The position numbers and the translations under genes are program-made. The notes beneath the pieces are model-generated. The model had not been told where the DNA came from, ran no database searches, and was given only the letters and a program-made list of their open reading frames with translations. Source: a virus. From it: a stretch of DNA of 30,793 nt. The DNA lies in IMG/VR virus record IMGVR_UViG_3300043331_001637, positions 1-30,793 of that record; one strand, written 5' to 3'. Below, in pieces: positions 15,667 to 22,466 of this stretch (its first letter is position 1; each line of letters starts with the position of its first letter).

Positions 15667-18630
15667 TTAGAAGACTCTGCCGGTCTTCTCAGTCACGAAC
15701 TCGCGCAATGCGTCCTGCATCGCGCGCTTCAGCACTTCCTCTTCGCTCAGCTTCGGCTGAGGCGGTTCGGGCGGCAAAGCCGCAGTCTTTTCCAGGTTGA
15801 TGGCGTCTAGCAGTTGCTGGATCGAGGACTTCGGGACGACGCCGTCGGCCCCGGCCTCGGATTTCACTCGGACTTGTCCCTCGCCGGTGAATTCATAGGC
15901 GTCGGGACAATGCTTGAGGGCTTGCGCCTCGACGAAGCGGTAATCGGGAGGCAGCTTGTCGAACTGGCGGTAATGGTGCGCGAGGTGCTCGTAGACTTCC
16001 CTGCGCTGGGAGGCCGCCACCTGGTCGATCCCGCCCTTGGCCCCGATCAGGAGCGCCATCGCAGAACGGACCCCGGCCCACACCGCTTTTCCTTCGGCGT
16101 CGTGATGCTGGAGGTAGCACTCCCCATCAGCATCAACCCAGGCGAAGCTGCCGACAGCGCGGTCGCGAACATCGGAGGCAAAGTCGGAGACATGCACGCG
16201 ACCCGGCAGCTTCGCCCAGTCGTCAGACTCGGAGACTTCGTCGCAGGGATCGCGCGGCACGTACTGAGAGATAGCCACATGGCCCGGACTGGTCGTAACG
16301 ACCTCTTCGGGGTCTTCGGAGGGAGCGCCGCGTTTCATCGGGCAGTTCTCGCCCCTGGGGCAGTACTCCATGCCCTCTTTCATCGGGCACTTGTCGCCCA
16401 TCGAGCACCCCTCTTTGACGGCCTTGGGCTTCCACTCGCGGACCGACTTTTCGAACGATTCCTGGATTTCGCGAATCGGCGTATAGCGGTTGGGCAACGT
16501 CTGGTTGATCAGCTCGCGCTGCTCGCGAACCTTGGTGAGAGCCTCCTCGACCGCCTTGGCGAGATCGACGTTGTCTTCGCGCTCGATGATCCTGGCGAAC
16601 CGGGCCAGATCCCGCAGATGCGCGCCCGAGTAGCCCTCGGTATCCTTGGCGATCGCCTTGACCGATTCCGGCTCGAGATCGGCCAGCCACTTGGCGAGCA
16701 TCCGCTCGCGCACCGCCAGGGAAGGCAGGCTGATGGACAAAACATCGTGGAACCGGCCGGGCCGGTCGATCAGCGCCTTCGGTAGCTGGTCCGGGTAGTT
16801 CGTCGTCAGGAGCGTGATAACGCCCTTGTGCTGCACCAGGCCGTCCATCTCGGTCTTGATGAGATCGACCGTGTGCGAACTCATCCAGCCATCGACGTCC
16901 TCGAACAGAACGATCGACGGCGCGTTCTCGCGCGCCAGATCGAAGGCGTGCGCGAATCCGCCGAATGATCCCGAGTACCAGAAGTCGCGTGCGCTCACCC
17001 AGATGAACGTGGTGTCGGGAGCCTCTTTCATCATCACTCGGGCGCTCAGCGTCTTGCCGGTGCCCGGAGGCCCCATCAGAATCACGCCGCGGTTGTCCAT
17101 CGACTCTTTCTGCGAGTTAACGACCGCGACCGCCCGTTTGAGGGCTCGCTCATTCTTGGGCTCGAGGAAGACGTCGTCCCAGGTCTCGGTCGCGCTGGCG
17201 CGGTCAATGAACTGTCCGGAGAGGGCGAAGGCCTCGCCCTTGAGGAACTTGAGCTCGGCCGCCCGCTCGGCCACGGCGCTCATAAAGGCGTCCGATACCA
17301 CCTCGCCGATCTTGCCGTAGTTGGTGATCGCGACGCCGTACCAGGTGGGCTCGACCTTGACGACGATCCGGGCCTCGTCGGTGATGCGCGAGAGAAACCG
17401 TGCACCCTCGATCAGAAAACTGCGCGACGATTTGGAATTGAGCTGGATGGTGTCGTATCGCGGCGGGCACTCCTTGCCGGTGTAGTGGTCGAGGTTGCGC
17501 ACGTCATCGACCGCCCACTGAGACAGCCCTTCTTGCAGCGCCGTCAGATAAGCGCCCATCTTGGCCGAAGAGACCGTGCGATAATCCTCGGTGATCTCCT
17601 TCACCTCGCAGTCGAAGTAGCGCGCCACGAGCTTGTATTCGGCCGTGAGCGGTTCGAACCGTTCGCGAGTAACGTCGAAAGCCTTGGACAGCTGGACGTT
17701 CCAGCGCTTCTCTTGGTCCCAATCGCGATACTCAGAAGCCTGCGCGCCTCCGGCGCGGGGGGCAAGTCCCGCGCCGGAGTGATTTGCCGCGTCCGTCGAA
17801 GGTAAGCCGGTGGGTGAGTCCGGCTTCGGCGCGGCTGGCAAAACGGTCTTGGCGGCAACGATGACCTTGTTGCCGTTGGAAATTTTGTGGATCGCCTCGA
17901 TCTGGCCCTTAGTCAGATAGAGGCCTTCATGCTCCTGCCACTCGTCGAGTACTTGCGCGGCCCAGTCGCGCATCGGGTGCAGATCGACACCGGCCGACTT
18001 GGCGCCGACGAGGGCGTCGGGATTGGATCCGACCGGGACAAACGACCATTCGAGCAGCTCCTGGGTCTTGAAGTCGTAGCCCTTCTCGTCCTCGTTGTAC
18101 GTCCACGTCCGCGGGTTGAAGCCGACGCTCGCGCCCTTCATCCAACCACCCTTGACCATGTCTTCGATCGTGCCGGCGAACGGATAGATTTCGCGCGGGA
18201 CGAAAGTCGGGTAGCTAAGCAACGCGCCTTCGCGTCGCACCGTCTGGGGCGCCATGCCGACGTTCGGCGACTTGTGATCGTGGGCGAACAGGATGACCGG
18301 GTTCTTGAGGTAGGCGCTCAGGTCCCAGCCTTCGACGGCCAGGGTGTCCTTGTCGCGATCGCGGGTCTCGTTGGAGATGAGGACGTAGATTTGACCGCCG
18401 CCGTCGCGCTCGACGAGCTGGGCGGTTTGCTTGATGATGCGGAGCTTTTCGGCGTTTGCTTCGCTTCGCTCTTTGATGGCGAGCGCGGCGAAATCGGACC
18501 GGGAGATAACCGCAGGGAGGCCCGATTGTTCGTGCGGGTGCTCAGCCTCGCACTCGGCCAGGCTGGAATATTTGCACTCGCCGTTGACCCCCCACTTATA
18601 CTTTCCGTCGGAGCAGGCTTGACAGGGCAT
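15667..18630 (-). CDS. Prohead protease fused to BCS1-like AAA+ ATPase
   Basis: A 987-residue protein starting at ATG 18630, with GAGGTG 3 bases before it. Domain order: a Cys-rich N-terminus (residues 3-30), a prohead protease domain (about 80-215) with the conserved His pair HDH at 117-119, Ser168 in GASVGF and the ELLEWSFVPVGSNP signature near 190-204; a helical/beta region (about 305-475); an AAA+ domain (about 480-700) with Walker A GPPGTGKT at 520-527, Walker B IVLFEDVD at 573-580 (Glu-Asp order as in BCS1 ATPases), sensor-1 Asn611 in TTNYP and a RPGR arginine-finger motif at 623-626; a cluster of four cysteines (742-763); and a C-terminal domain (about 800-911) with REVYEHLAHHYRQFDKLPP, similar to scaffold-like ends of phage proteases. 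It lies before the capsid gene as protease genes do. The frame is continuous, so the fusion is real in this sequence. Inferred role: ATP-driven unfolding tied to proteolysis during capsid maturation. Confidence 0.9.
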   Translation of the reverse strand: MPCQACSDGKYKWGVNGECKYSSLAECEAEHPHEQSGLPAVISRSDFAALAIKERSEANAEKLRIIKQTAQLVERDGGGQIYVLISNETRDRDKDTLAVEGWDLSAYLKNPVILFAHDHKSPNVGMAPQTVRREGALLSYPTFVPREIYPFAGTIEDMVKGGWMKGASVGFNPRTWTYNEDEKGYDFKTQELLEWSFVPVGSNPDALVGAKSAGVDLHPMRDWAAQVLDEWQEHEGLYLTKGQIEAIHKISNGNKVIVAAKTVLPAAPKPDSPTGLPSTDAANHSGAGLAPRAGGAQASEYRDWDQEKRWNVQLSKAFDVTRERFEPLTAEYKLVARYFDCEVKEITEDYRTVSSAKMGAYLTALQEGLSQWAVDDVRNLDHYTGKECPPRYDTIQLNSKSSRSFLIEGARFLSRITDEARIVVKVEPTWYGVAITNYGKIGEVVSDAFMSAVAERAAELKFLKGEAFALSGQFIDRASATETWDDVFLEPKNERALKRAVAVVNSQKESMDNRGVILMGPPGTGKTLSARVMMKEAPDTTFIWVSARDFWYSGSFGGFAHAFDLARENAPSIVLFEDVDGWMSSHTVDLIKTEMDGLVQHKGVITLLTTNYPDQLPKALIDRPGRFHDVLSISLPSLAVRERMLAKWLADLEPESVKAIAKDTEGYSGAHLRDLARFARIIEREDNVDLAKAVEEALTKVREQRELINQTLPNRYTPIREIQESFEKSVREWKPKAVKEGCSMGDKCPMKEGMEYCPRGENCPMKRGAPSEDPEEVVTTSPGHVAISQYVPRDPCDEVSESDDWAKLPGRVHVSDFASDVRDRAVGSFAWVDADGECYLQHHDAEGKAVWAGVRSAMALLIGAKGGIDQVAASQRREVYEHLAHHYRQFDKLPPDYRFVEAQALKHCPDAYEFTGEGQVRVKSEAGADGVVPKSSIQQLLDAINLEKTAALPPEPPQPKLSEEEVLKRAMQDALREFVTEKTGRVF

Positions 18631-18641
18631 GGACACCTCGC

Positions 18642-18704
18642 AATTGGGACGCCTCAACAGCCGGCGGGCTTGCGCCACACCGGAGATCAAGGGCCGTCCC
18701 AATT
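18642..18704 (-). ncRNA. Predicted structured RNA leader of the protease-AAA gene
   Basis: On the minus strand, an outer 10-bp stem is formed by AATTGGGACG and CGTCCCAATT (perfect inverted repeat). Inside lies a second hairpin CCGGTG-T-GGC-GCAA-GCC-CGCCGG, with a GCAA tetraloop (GNRA type), a G-U pair and one bulged U. The G-U pair exists only in the minus-strand RNA, the transcribed one. The 3' arm ends 3 bases before the SD of the protease-AAA gene (ATG at 18630), so a folded element would be close enough to influence ribosome access. No U-run follows, so it is not an intrinsic terminator. Cis-regulatory function is inferred from structure and position. Confidence 0.5.
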
Positions 18705-18768
18705 ACGGGGTCGGGCCCGTTCGAGGAAAGACGATTCGAGCTATGAACGATTCTCAAAATTTTGTCAA

Positions 18769-19215
18769 TCACTTGCGATGGCCGGCACGGTCGAGCAGCT
18801 CGGCCAAATCCTCGCTTTCGCGTTGCACGATCGCCAGAGACCGGCCGAAAGCATCGCGACCGTTCTTCCCCCAGCGAAGGCAGCTGGTCACGTCGATCGG
18901 CCCACGGGCCAGCCAGTTCTGCGTGAAGGCTAAGGCCGCCTCCCCGCGCGGCCGGTCATCGCCGGTCATCTCCGGCGTGTCGAAGCCGAACAAACGGACC
19001 CGCTCGACCGCCTCGATCGTGACCTTGGTCTGATGCCAGTGCCATTCCCACTTGAGCTCGGCGTCGAAGGTATCGCCGTCGACCACCCGCAGAGGCCTGC
19101 CGACGGCCGTCCAGCAGCTGTCTACCGCTTCGGCCCCGAGGGCAACGTGACTGCAAAGAAACGGGGAAAGGCAGAGGGCGAGGAGCGCGAGCCGCTTCAA
19201 CGGCTTTCCACCCAT
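18769..19215 (-). CDS. Secreted thermonuclease (staphylococcal nuclease family)
   Basis: A 148-residue protein. Residues 1-28 form a signal peptide (basic start, LLALCLSPFL core, cleavage near ALGAEA). The mature part has the staphylococcal nuclease signature: VVDGDTFDAEL (Asp46, Asp48, Ca binding), RVRLFGFDTPE (Arg74 and Glu82, matching Arg35/Glu43), and FGRSLA (Arg125, matching Arg87). All three catalytic residues are present, so it should be active and exported, cutting DNA or RNA outside the cytoplasm. It overlaps the preceding gene by 19 bases, the last gene before a 138-base gap. Likely uses: clearing DNA after lysis or attacking competitors (inference). Confidence 0.88.
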   Translation of the reverse strand: MGGKPLKRLALLALCLSPFLCSHVALGAEAVDSCWTAVGRPLRVVDGDTFDAELKWEWHWHQTKVTIEAVERVRLFGFDTPEMTGDDRPRGEAALAFTQNWLARGPIDVTSCLRWGKNGRDAFGRSLAIVQRESEDLAELLDRAGHRK

Positions 19216-19415
19216 GCCGCAGTAGTGGCGTAGATCGGCCGATGGCCGCCGTCCATGTGGTTAAGCGTCTCGGCGTAGGCGTTCATCGTCTTCACGGCTT
19301 CTTCCAGGGCGAGCACCAGGGCCGGCACCCGGGCCGTCACTTCCTCGCAGTGCCTCTCGATCGCCATGAGCCGGGCCTCGAGAGCCCTTAGCCGAAACTC
19401 CAACAGCTCAGACAT
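19197..19415 (-). CDS. Small coiled-coil protein
   Basis: A 72-residue protein with a heptad-like helical N-terminal 55 residues (LLEFRLRALEARLMAIERHCEEV, LVLALEEAVKTMNAYAETL), a probable coiled coil, and a short polar tail. No signal or membrane segment. It overlaps genes on both sides (8 and 19 bases). Function unknown. Confidence 0.6.
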   Translation of the reverse strand: MSELLEFRLRALEARLMAIERHCEEVTARVPALVLALEEAVKTMNAYAETLNHMDGGHRPIYATTAAWVESR

Positions 19416-19617
19416 CGCTATCGATCTGGAGCGTTTCGGTAATATCGAGGCTGCCGTCCTTCCATCGGCGAGCTGCTCCGGCCACTCGGCCCTCGCGGAT
19501 GTTGAACACGACCTGGCCGCTGCGCTGCTCGGTCAGGAATCCGAGAAGAGCGTTGACGGCGTTGGCGGGGAGCATGCTCAGGAGCTGGGCTCCCTTGTCC
19601 TTCACATCACCAGACAT
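19408..19617 (-). CDS. Small protein of unknown function
   Basis: A 69-residue protein starting at ATG 19617, inside the last 16 bases of the preceding gene. The longer in-frame extension upstream overlaps other genes and is rejected. It has a helical N-terminal half (GAQLLSMLPANAVNALLGFL) and a beta C-terminal half (GQVVFNIREGRVAGAARRWKDGSLDIT). No family recognised. Confidence 0.55.
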   Translation of the reverse strand: MSGDVKDKGAQLLSMLPANAVNALLGFLTEQRSGQVVFNIREGRVAGAARRWKDGSLDITETLQIDSDV

Positions 19618-19841
19618 GGTTGCACACGACTGTTCTGCCCGGGCTGAACGGTCCAGGCGGTGCCGTCGGTGTAAACATGAGCGCCGGGCTGCCAGAACCG
19701 TAAGGATCGCGAGTACGCGTCGGCGAACGAAGCCACCACGTCCGCGTTGATATAGTCGATCAGGACCATGTTGCAGCGTTCGCAGCACTGGATGAGGCCG
19801 GTCGGTTTGCCGGCAAGGTGCTCGACGCACTTCTTCTTCAT
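19602..19841 (-). CDS. Small cysteine-containing protein, unknown function
   Basis: A 79-residue protein with an ATGA overlap to the preceding secreted protein. A CCERC motif near residue 19-23 plus Cys5 and Cys76 could hold a metal. The rest (LIDYINADVVASFADAYSRSLRFWQPG) is mixed. No family recognised; translational coupling supports it as real. Confidence 0.55.
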   Translation of the reverse strand: MKKKCVEHLAGKPTGLIQCCERCNMVLIDYINADVVASFADAYSRSLRFWQPGAHVYTDGTAWTVQPGQNSRVQPCLVM

Positions 19842-20191
19842 GGCGCGATAGAGGCACCCGCCTTGACCGGAACCTCAGCGGTGGGATCGGGTGGGACATC
19901 GACCGAAAAAGTGACCGGCGTTGCCATCTCCGCTCCATTGGCATCCACCAGGACCACCCAGCCCTTATAGCTCCCAGGCGCCACGTTCGAAAAAGTGATC
20001 GTCCGGGCGGTGAGCGCGGCCTGCTGCTCGGTCACGCCCAGGCCGACCACGTAGTGATGGGCGGCTTTGGCGTTGGCGATCGCCTGCGCCTGGGTCTCCC
20101 AGGAGACGATGACGTTGCCGCCGAAGGCGAGGGCGGCGCCGACGATCGAAAGAGCCACGCCGGCCAGGACCGAAAGAATTTTAAGCTTCAT
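19838..20191 (-). CDS. Exported small beta-sandwich protein
   Basis: A 117-residue protein with a clear signal peptide (MKLKILSVLAGVALSIVGAALAF, cleavage near residue 23). The mature part has strands and a turn pattern (NVIVSWETQAQA, TARTITFSNVAPGSYKGWVVLVDANG, VTFSVDVPPDPTAEVP) typical of fibronectin-III or Ig-like folds. AAGGAG lies 6 bases before the ATG. It is the third of three exported genes in a row and the smallest. No enzymatic motif. A surface or periplasmic binding role is inferred only. Confidence 0.68.
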   Translation of the reverse strand: MKLKILSVLAGVALSIVGAALAFGGNVIVSWETQAQAIANAKAAHHYVVGLGVTEQQAALTARTITFSNVAPGSYKGWVVLVDANGAEMATPVTFSVDVPPDPTAEVPVKAGASIAP

Positions 20192-20205
20192 GCCGTTCTC
20201 CTTTT

Positions 20206-20745
20206 TTACGGAACCACGGTTCCGTTCACTTTGACCGTTTCGTTCTGGTCCACGAGCAGCGGAACGATCGAGATCGAGCCGTCGGCGCGCTTGGAATGGG
20301 CGAGCTGCTCGCGGGTATGGACAGTCACCTCGTCACCCTGATTGGAGAGGACCGCCACGATCGAGCTTTGACCGGAGCGCCGCGAGGGTAGAACCTGCTT
20401 GCCTTCCGGGACGCGAACGGTGACGTCGGTCACCGTCCCGCAGGCCTCGGCGCTCGGAGGCGATTCACCGGCTTCGTTGAACGCGCGGACATGGTAGCAA
20501 TAACGCTCATTGACGTTTCCCGTCGCGTCCACAAAGGAAGGCTGGGTCGGCGAGCCGACAAGCGTCCAGGACGAATCGTTCTCGGCGCGGCGATAGACCT
20601 TGTAGCCGGTCACTGGAACTTCCTCGGAATCATCGACCTCGTTCCAGTGAATCACGAGCACCGAGCCTTCCGCTGGCGAAAGCGAAAGCAAGAGGGCGAG
20701 CACTAAGGCGAGCACGAACCACATGTTCATCCGGGCCTCCATCAT
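20206..20745 (-). CDS. Exported fibronectin type III protein
   Basis: A 179-residue protein starting at 20745, overlapping the stop of its neighbour (ATGA). A signal peptide with a strong Leu/Ala core (NMWFVLALVLALLLSLS) ends near AEGS. Residues about 28-110 form a fibronectin type III domain with VTGYKVYRRAEN and ERYCYHVRAFNEAGES. A second small beta domain follows (about 110-179). One Cys pair (YCY and ACGT) is shared with its larger neighbour. The longer upstream extension in the same frame is not used. Confidence 0.8.
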   Translation of the reverse strand: MMEARMNMWFVLALVLALLLSLSPAEGSVLVIHWNEVDDSEEVPVTGYKVYRRAENDSSWTLVGSPTQPSFVDATGNVNERYCYHVRAFNEAGESPPSAEACGTVTDVTVRVPEGKQVLPSRRSGQSSIVAVLSNQGDEVTVHTREQLAHSKRADGSISIVPLLVDQNETVKVNGTVVP

Positions 20746-21518
20746 TCGACGACGATCCCAGTCGGCGCCGCAGGGACCGCCACCGGTTGGGTAAACTCCA
20801 CGACCGCCGCCTGGATCTCGTAGCCATTCGTCTTGGTGTGCGTGAACAGCAGGCGATTGGTACCGTCGGCCCATGCCGTGAGCGGCACATCGACCTCGAC
20901 GATCGTCACCACCTGGTCCGTGCCCTCGGCCACGTTCGGCGCACCGGGGAACAAAACGACGGGCGTCGCGAGCGTGTTGATATAAAGCTCGCCTTCATCG
21001 AGGAAGTCGGCATCGCGCACCGTGATCTTCAACTTGGAGCCGATCGCGTTCGCCGGCTTGCTGACCGCGATTTCAAGGGCGCGGTATTCCGGCAGCGTCG
21101 TGCCGAACAGGGTGAGCGGCAGCTGGGAGCTCACCACGATCAACGGACCGCAGCCGTCGTTGGAGCGCGGCGACTCTTGCGCGACGGTCTTGGCTTCGTC
21201 CTTCCAGTTCCAGGCGGTCACCGCGTAGCAGTAGTTCGACCCTTCGGTGTTGGTCACCGCTGGCGTCATGAACGTGGTGACGTCCTTGGCGACCGAGCCG
21301 ATCTTCACGTAGGCGAACCCGAAATTGGGATCGGGCAGTTTGATGTAGACGTTGAAGCCTTCCTCGTTATTGCTGTTGTCGGTCCAGTCGAGCCGGAAGC
21401 CTTTCGTGATCGTTGCTTGCGAGGGGCCGGTGGGAGTCTGCCCGAACGCTGAGATCGCGAAGCCGAGCAGCAGTAGAGCGAGCACGAAGGGACCAACCAC
21501 GGCGACGAGCTGTTTCAT
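20742..21518 (-). CDS. Exported fibronectin type III protein, larger paralogue
   Basis: A 258-residue protein taken from the ATG at 21518, where a regular signal peptide starts (MKQLVAVVGPFVLALLLLG, cleavage near AFG); an ATG 15 bases upstream is possible. A fibronectin type III domain (about 30-125) is marked by FRLDWTDNSNNEEGFNVYIK and SNYCYAVTAWNWKDEAK. The rest is a second beta-rich domain (about 125-250) with LKITVRDADFLDEGELYINT and PLTAWADGTNRLLFTHTKT. The TAG of the holin gene lies just upstream. It is very probably exported. Adhesin or matrix-binding roles are common for such folds, but I have no direct evidence. Confidence 0.8.
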   Translation of the reverse strand: MKQLVAVVGPFVLALLLLGFAISAFGQTPTGPSQATITKGFRLDWTDNSNNEEGFNVYIKLPDPNFGFAYVKIGSVAKDVTTFMTPAVTNTEGSNYCYAVTAWNWKDEAKTVAQESPRSNDGCGPLIVVSSQLPLTLFGTTLPEYRALEIAVSKPANAIGSKLKITVRDADFLDEGELYINTLATPVVLFPGAPNVAEGTDQVVTIVEVDVPLTAWADGTNRLLFTHTKTNGYEIQAAVVEFTQPVAVPAAPTGIVVE

Positions 21519-21538
21519 ATCCGTCGGTGGCATAGGAG

Positions 21539-21817
21539 CTAGTGCGGGGCCTTGGCCCCTTTGCCAAGAATCGTCGTTCGAGCCAGCTCGTAGACGATCG
21601 CCGCCGCGCCGGAGTACATCAGCGCCTTGGCGCCGAAGTCTCTCAGGTTGGCTTCATCGCCCTTGAGAAACCCGGCGAGCACGCCAAGCACGATGACCAC
21701 CAGGGGCACGTAGCGCCACATCGTCTCGGGCAGAAACGACTTCAGCCCTTGAGCCACTCCGATGATCGCCACGATCAGGACCATATCGACTGCGTCGAGC
21801 AGCGGTTTGAAATCCAT
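21539..21817 (-). CDS. Probable phage holin
   Basis: A 92-residue protein starting at ATG 21817 with GAGGAGG 5 bases before it. Three hydrophobic stretches (about 12-23, 36-52 and 65-79) with short loops and a charged end (GKGAKAPH) fit a class I-type holin. The frame can be extended upstream, but the strong ribosome site fixes the start. Placement beside exported proteins fits a lysis function, though no endolysin is present in the window. A generic small membrane protein is the alternative. Confidence 0.7.
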   Translation of the reverse strand: MDFKPLLDAVDMVLIVAIIGVAQGLKSFLPETMWRYVPLVVIVLGVLAGFLKGDEANLRDFGAKALMYSGAAAIVYELARTTILGKGAKAPH

Positions 21818-21836
21818 AGCACCTCCTCGGTTGTGA

Positions 21837-22073
21837 TTACCTTTCGTCCACCCAGCCCTGGCCTTCCTGGTCCGGCAGCTTGAGGCGCGGCTGCTGCTCG
21901 AACAGCTTGACGATATCGGCCCGGCGAAAGCGCCAAGACCGGCCAACTTGAGCGCCGGGAATTTTCCCTTCCTTGGTGAGCTTCACCACGGTCTTGTAGT
22001 GAAGCTGCAGAAACGCCGCCGTCTGGCGCACATCGAGGATCTCGCCGTCGCCGTTGTGCGTTTTCTTAATCAT
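21837..22073 (-). CDS. Excisionase-like helix-turn-helix protein
   Basis: A 78-residue protein starting at ATG 22073 in an ATGA overlap with its neighbour. Residues about 10-60 form an HTH_17/excisionase-type winged helix: EILDVRQTAAFLQLHYKTVV, LTKEGKIPGAQVGRSWRFRRADI. Such proteins bind DNA as recombination directionality factors or regulators. Here it lies in the middle of late structural genes with no integrase nearby, so a regulatory role is equally likely. Confidence 0.82.
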   Translation of the reverse strand: MIKKTHNGDGEILDVRQTAAFLQLHYKTVVKLTKEGKIPGAQVGRSWRFRRADIVKLFEQQPRLKLPDQEGQGWVDER

Positions 22074-22258
22074 TGCGCCGCCTCTAGGGCCGACTCGTCC
22101 CACCAGCCCTCGGCCGCAGTTCCATGCACCGATTTGTAGCGCACGTGGTACGCGTTGCCGTGAGTCAGATACTCGGCGCGGCCGATGACCATGCCCTCCT
22201 CACCGCTCACGGTGATCCGGACCTTCTGCCCAAGTTTGAACTCGAACGTGTTTTCCAT
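22070..22258 (-). CDS. Small SH3-like beta protein
   Basis: A 62-residue protein with five strand-like segments (FKLGQKVRITVSG, GMVIGRAEYL, NAYHVRYKSV, EGWWDESAL), similar to short SH3/KOW-like phage proteins that carry an YHVRY...WW pattern. AAGGAG lies 6 bases before the ATG. It overlaps the membrane protein gene upstream by 59 bases in another frame. Function unknown. Confidence 0.72.
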   Translation of the reverse strand: MENTFEFKLGQKVRITVSGEEGMVIGRAEYLTHGNAYHVRYKSVHGTAAEGWWDESALEAAQ

Positions 22259-22466
22259 AGAGCTCCTTTCCCTTGTCGCCCGCCGGAACGTAGCGTTCCG
22301 CGAGCCACGGCCGATTACAGTTTTGCCCGACTCTTTGCTCGAGCTGGTAGACTTTGGCGATCACAAACGCGATCAGATAGACGTTGGCGGCCACGAGCGT
22401 AAAGCGGGCCAGCCACTTGCCGGCGAACCAAAGTCGCAAGATCACCCGAAGCAATCGCAGGTTCAT
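22200..22466 (-). CDS. Small membrane protein
   Basis: An 88-residue protein with a basic N-terminus and one long hydrophobic segment (about 20-40: LARFTLVAANVYLIAFVIAKV), then a polar C-terminal half. The ATG overlaps the stop of the portal gene (ATGA), which supports translation. It overlaps the SH3-like gene by 59 bases. It might be a holin partner or spanin-like protein, but no lipobox or family match is visible. Confidence 0.62.
   Translation of the reverse strand: MNLRLLRVILRLWFAGKWLARFTLVAANVYLIAFVIAKVYQLEQRVGQNCNRPWLAERYVPAGDKGKELYGKHVRVQTWAEGPDHRER

Noticed and set aside
18631-18702. 24 extra codons at the start of the protease-AAA frame
   Set aside because: They read through the predicted RNA stem and lack a ribosome site; ATG 18630 has GAGGTG in place.
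19618-19944. Upstream extension of the 69-residue gene frame
   Set aside because: It overlaps two coupled genes with better signals and has Arg/Ser-rich shadow composition.
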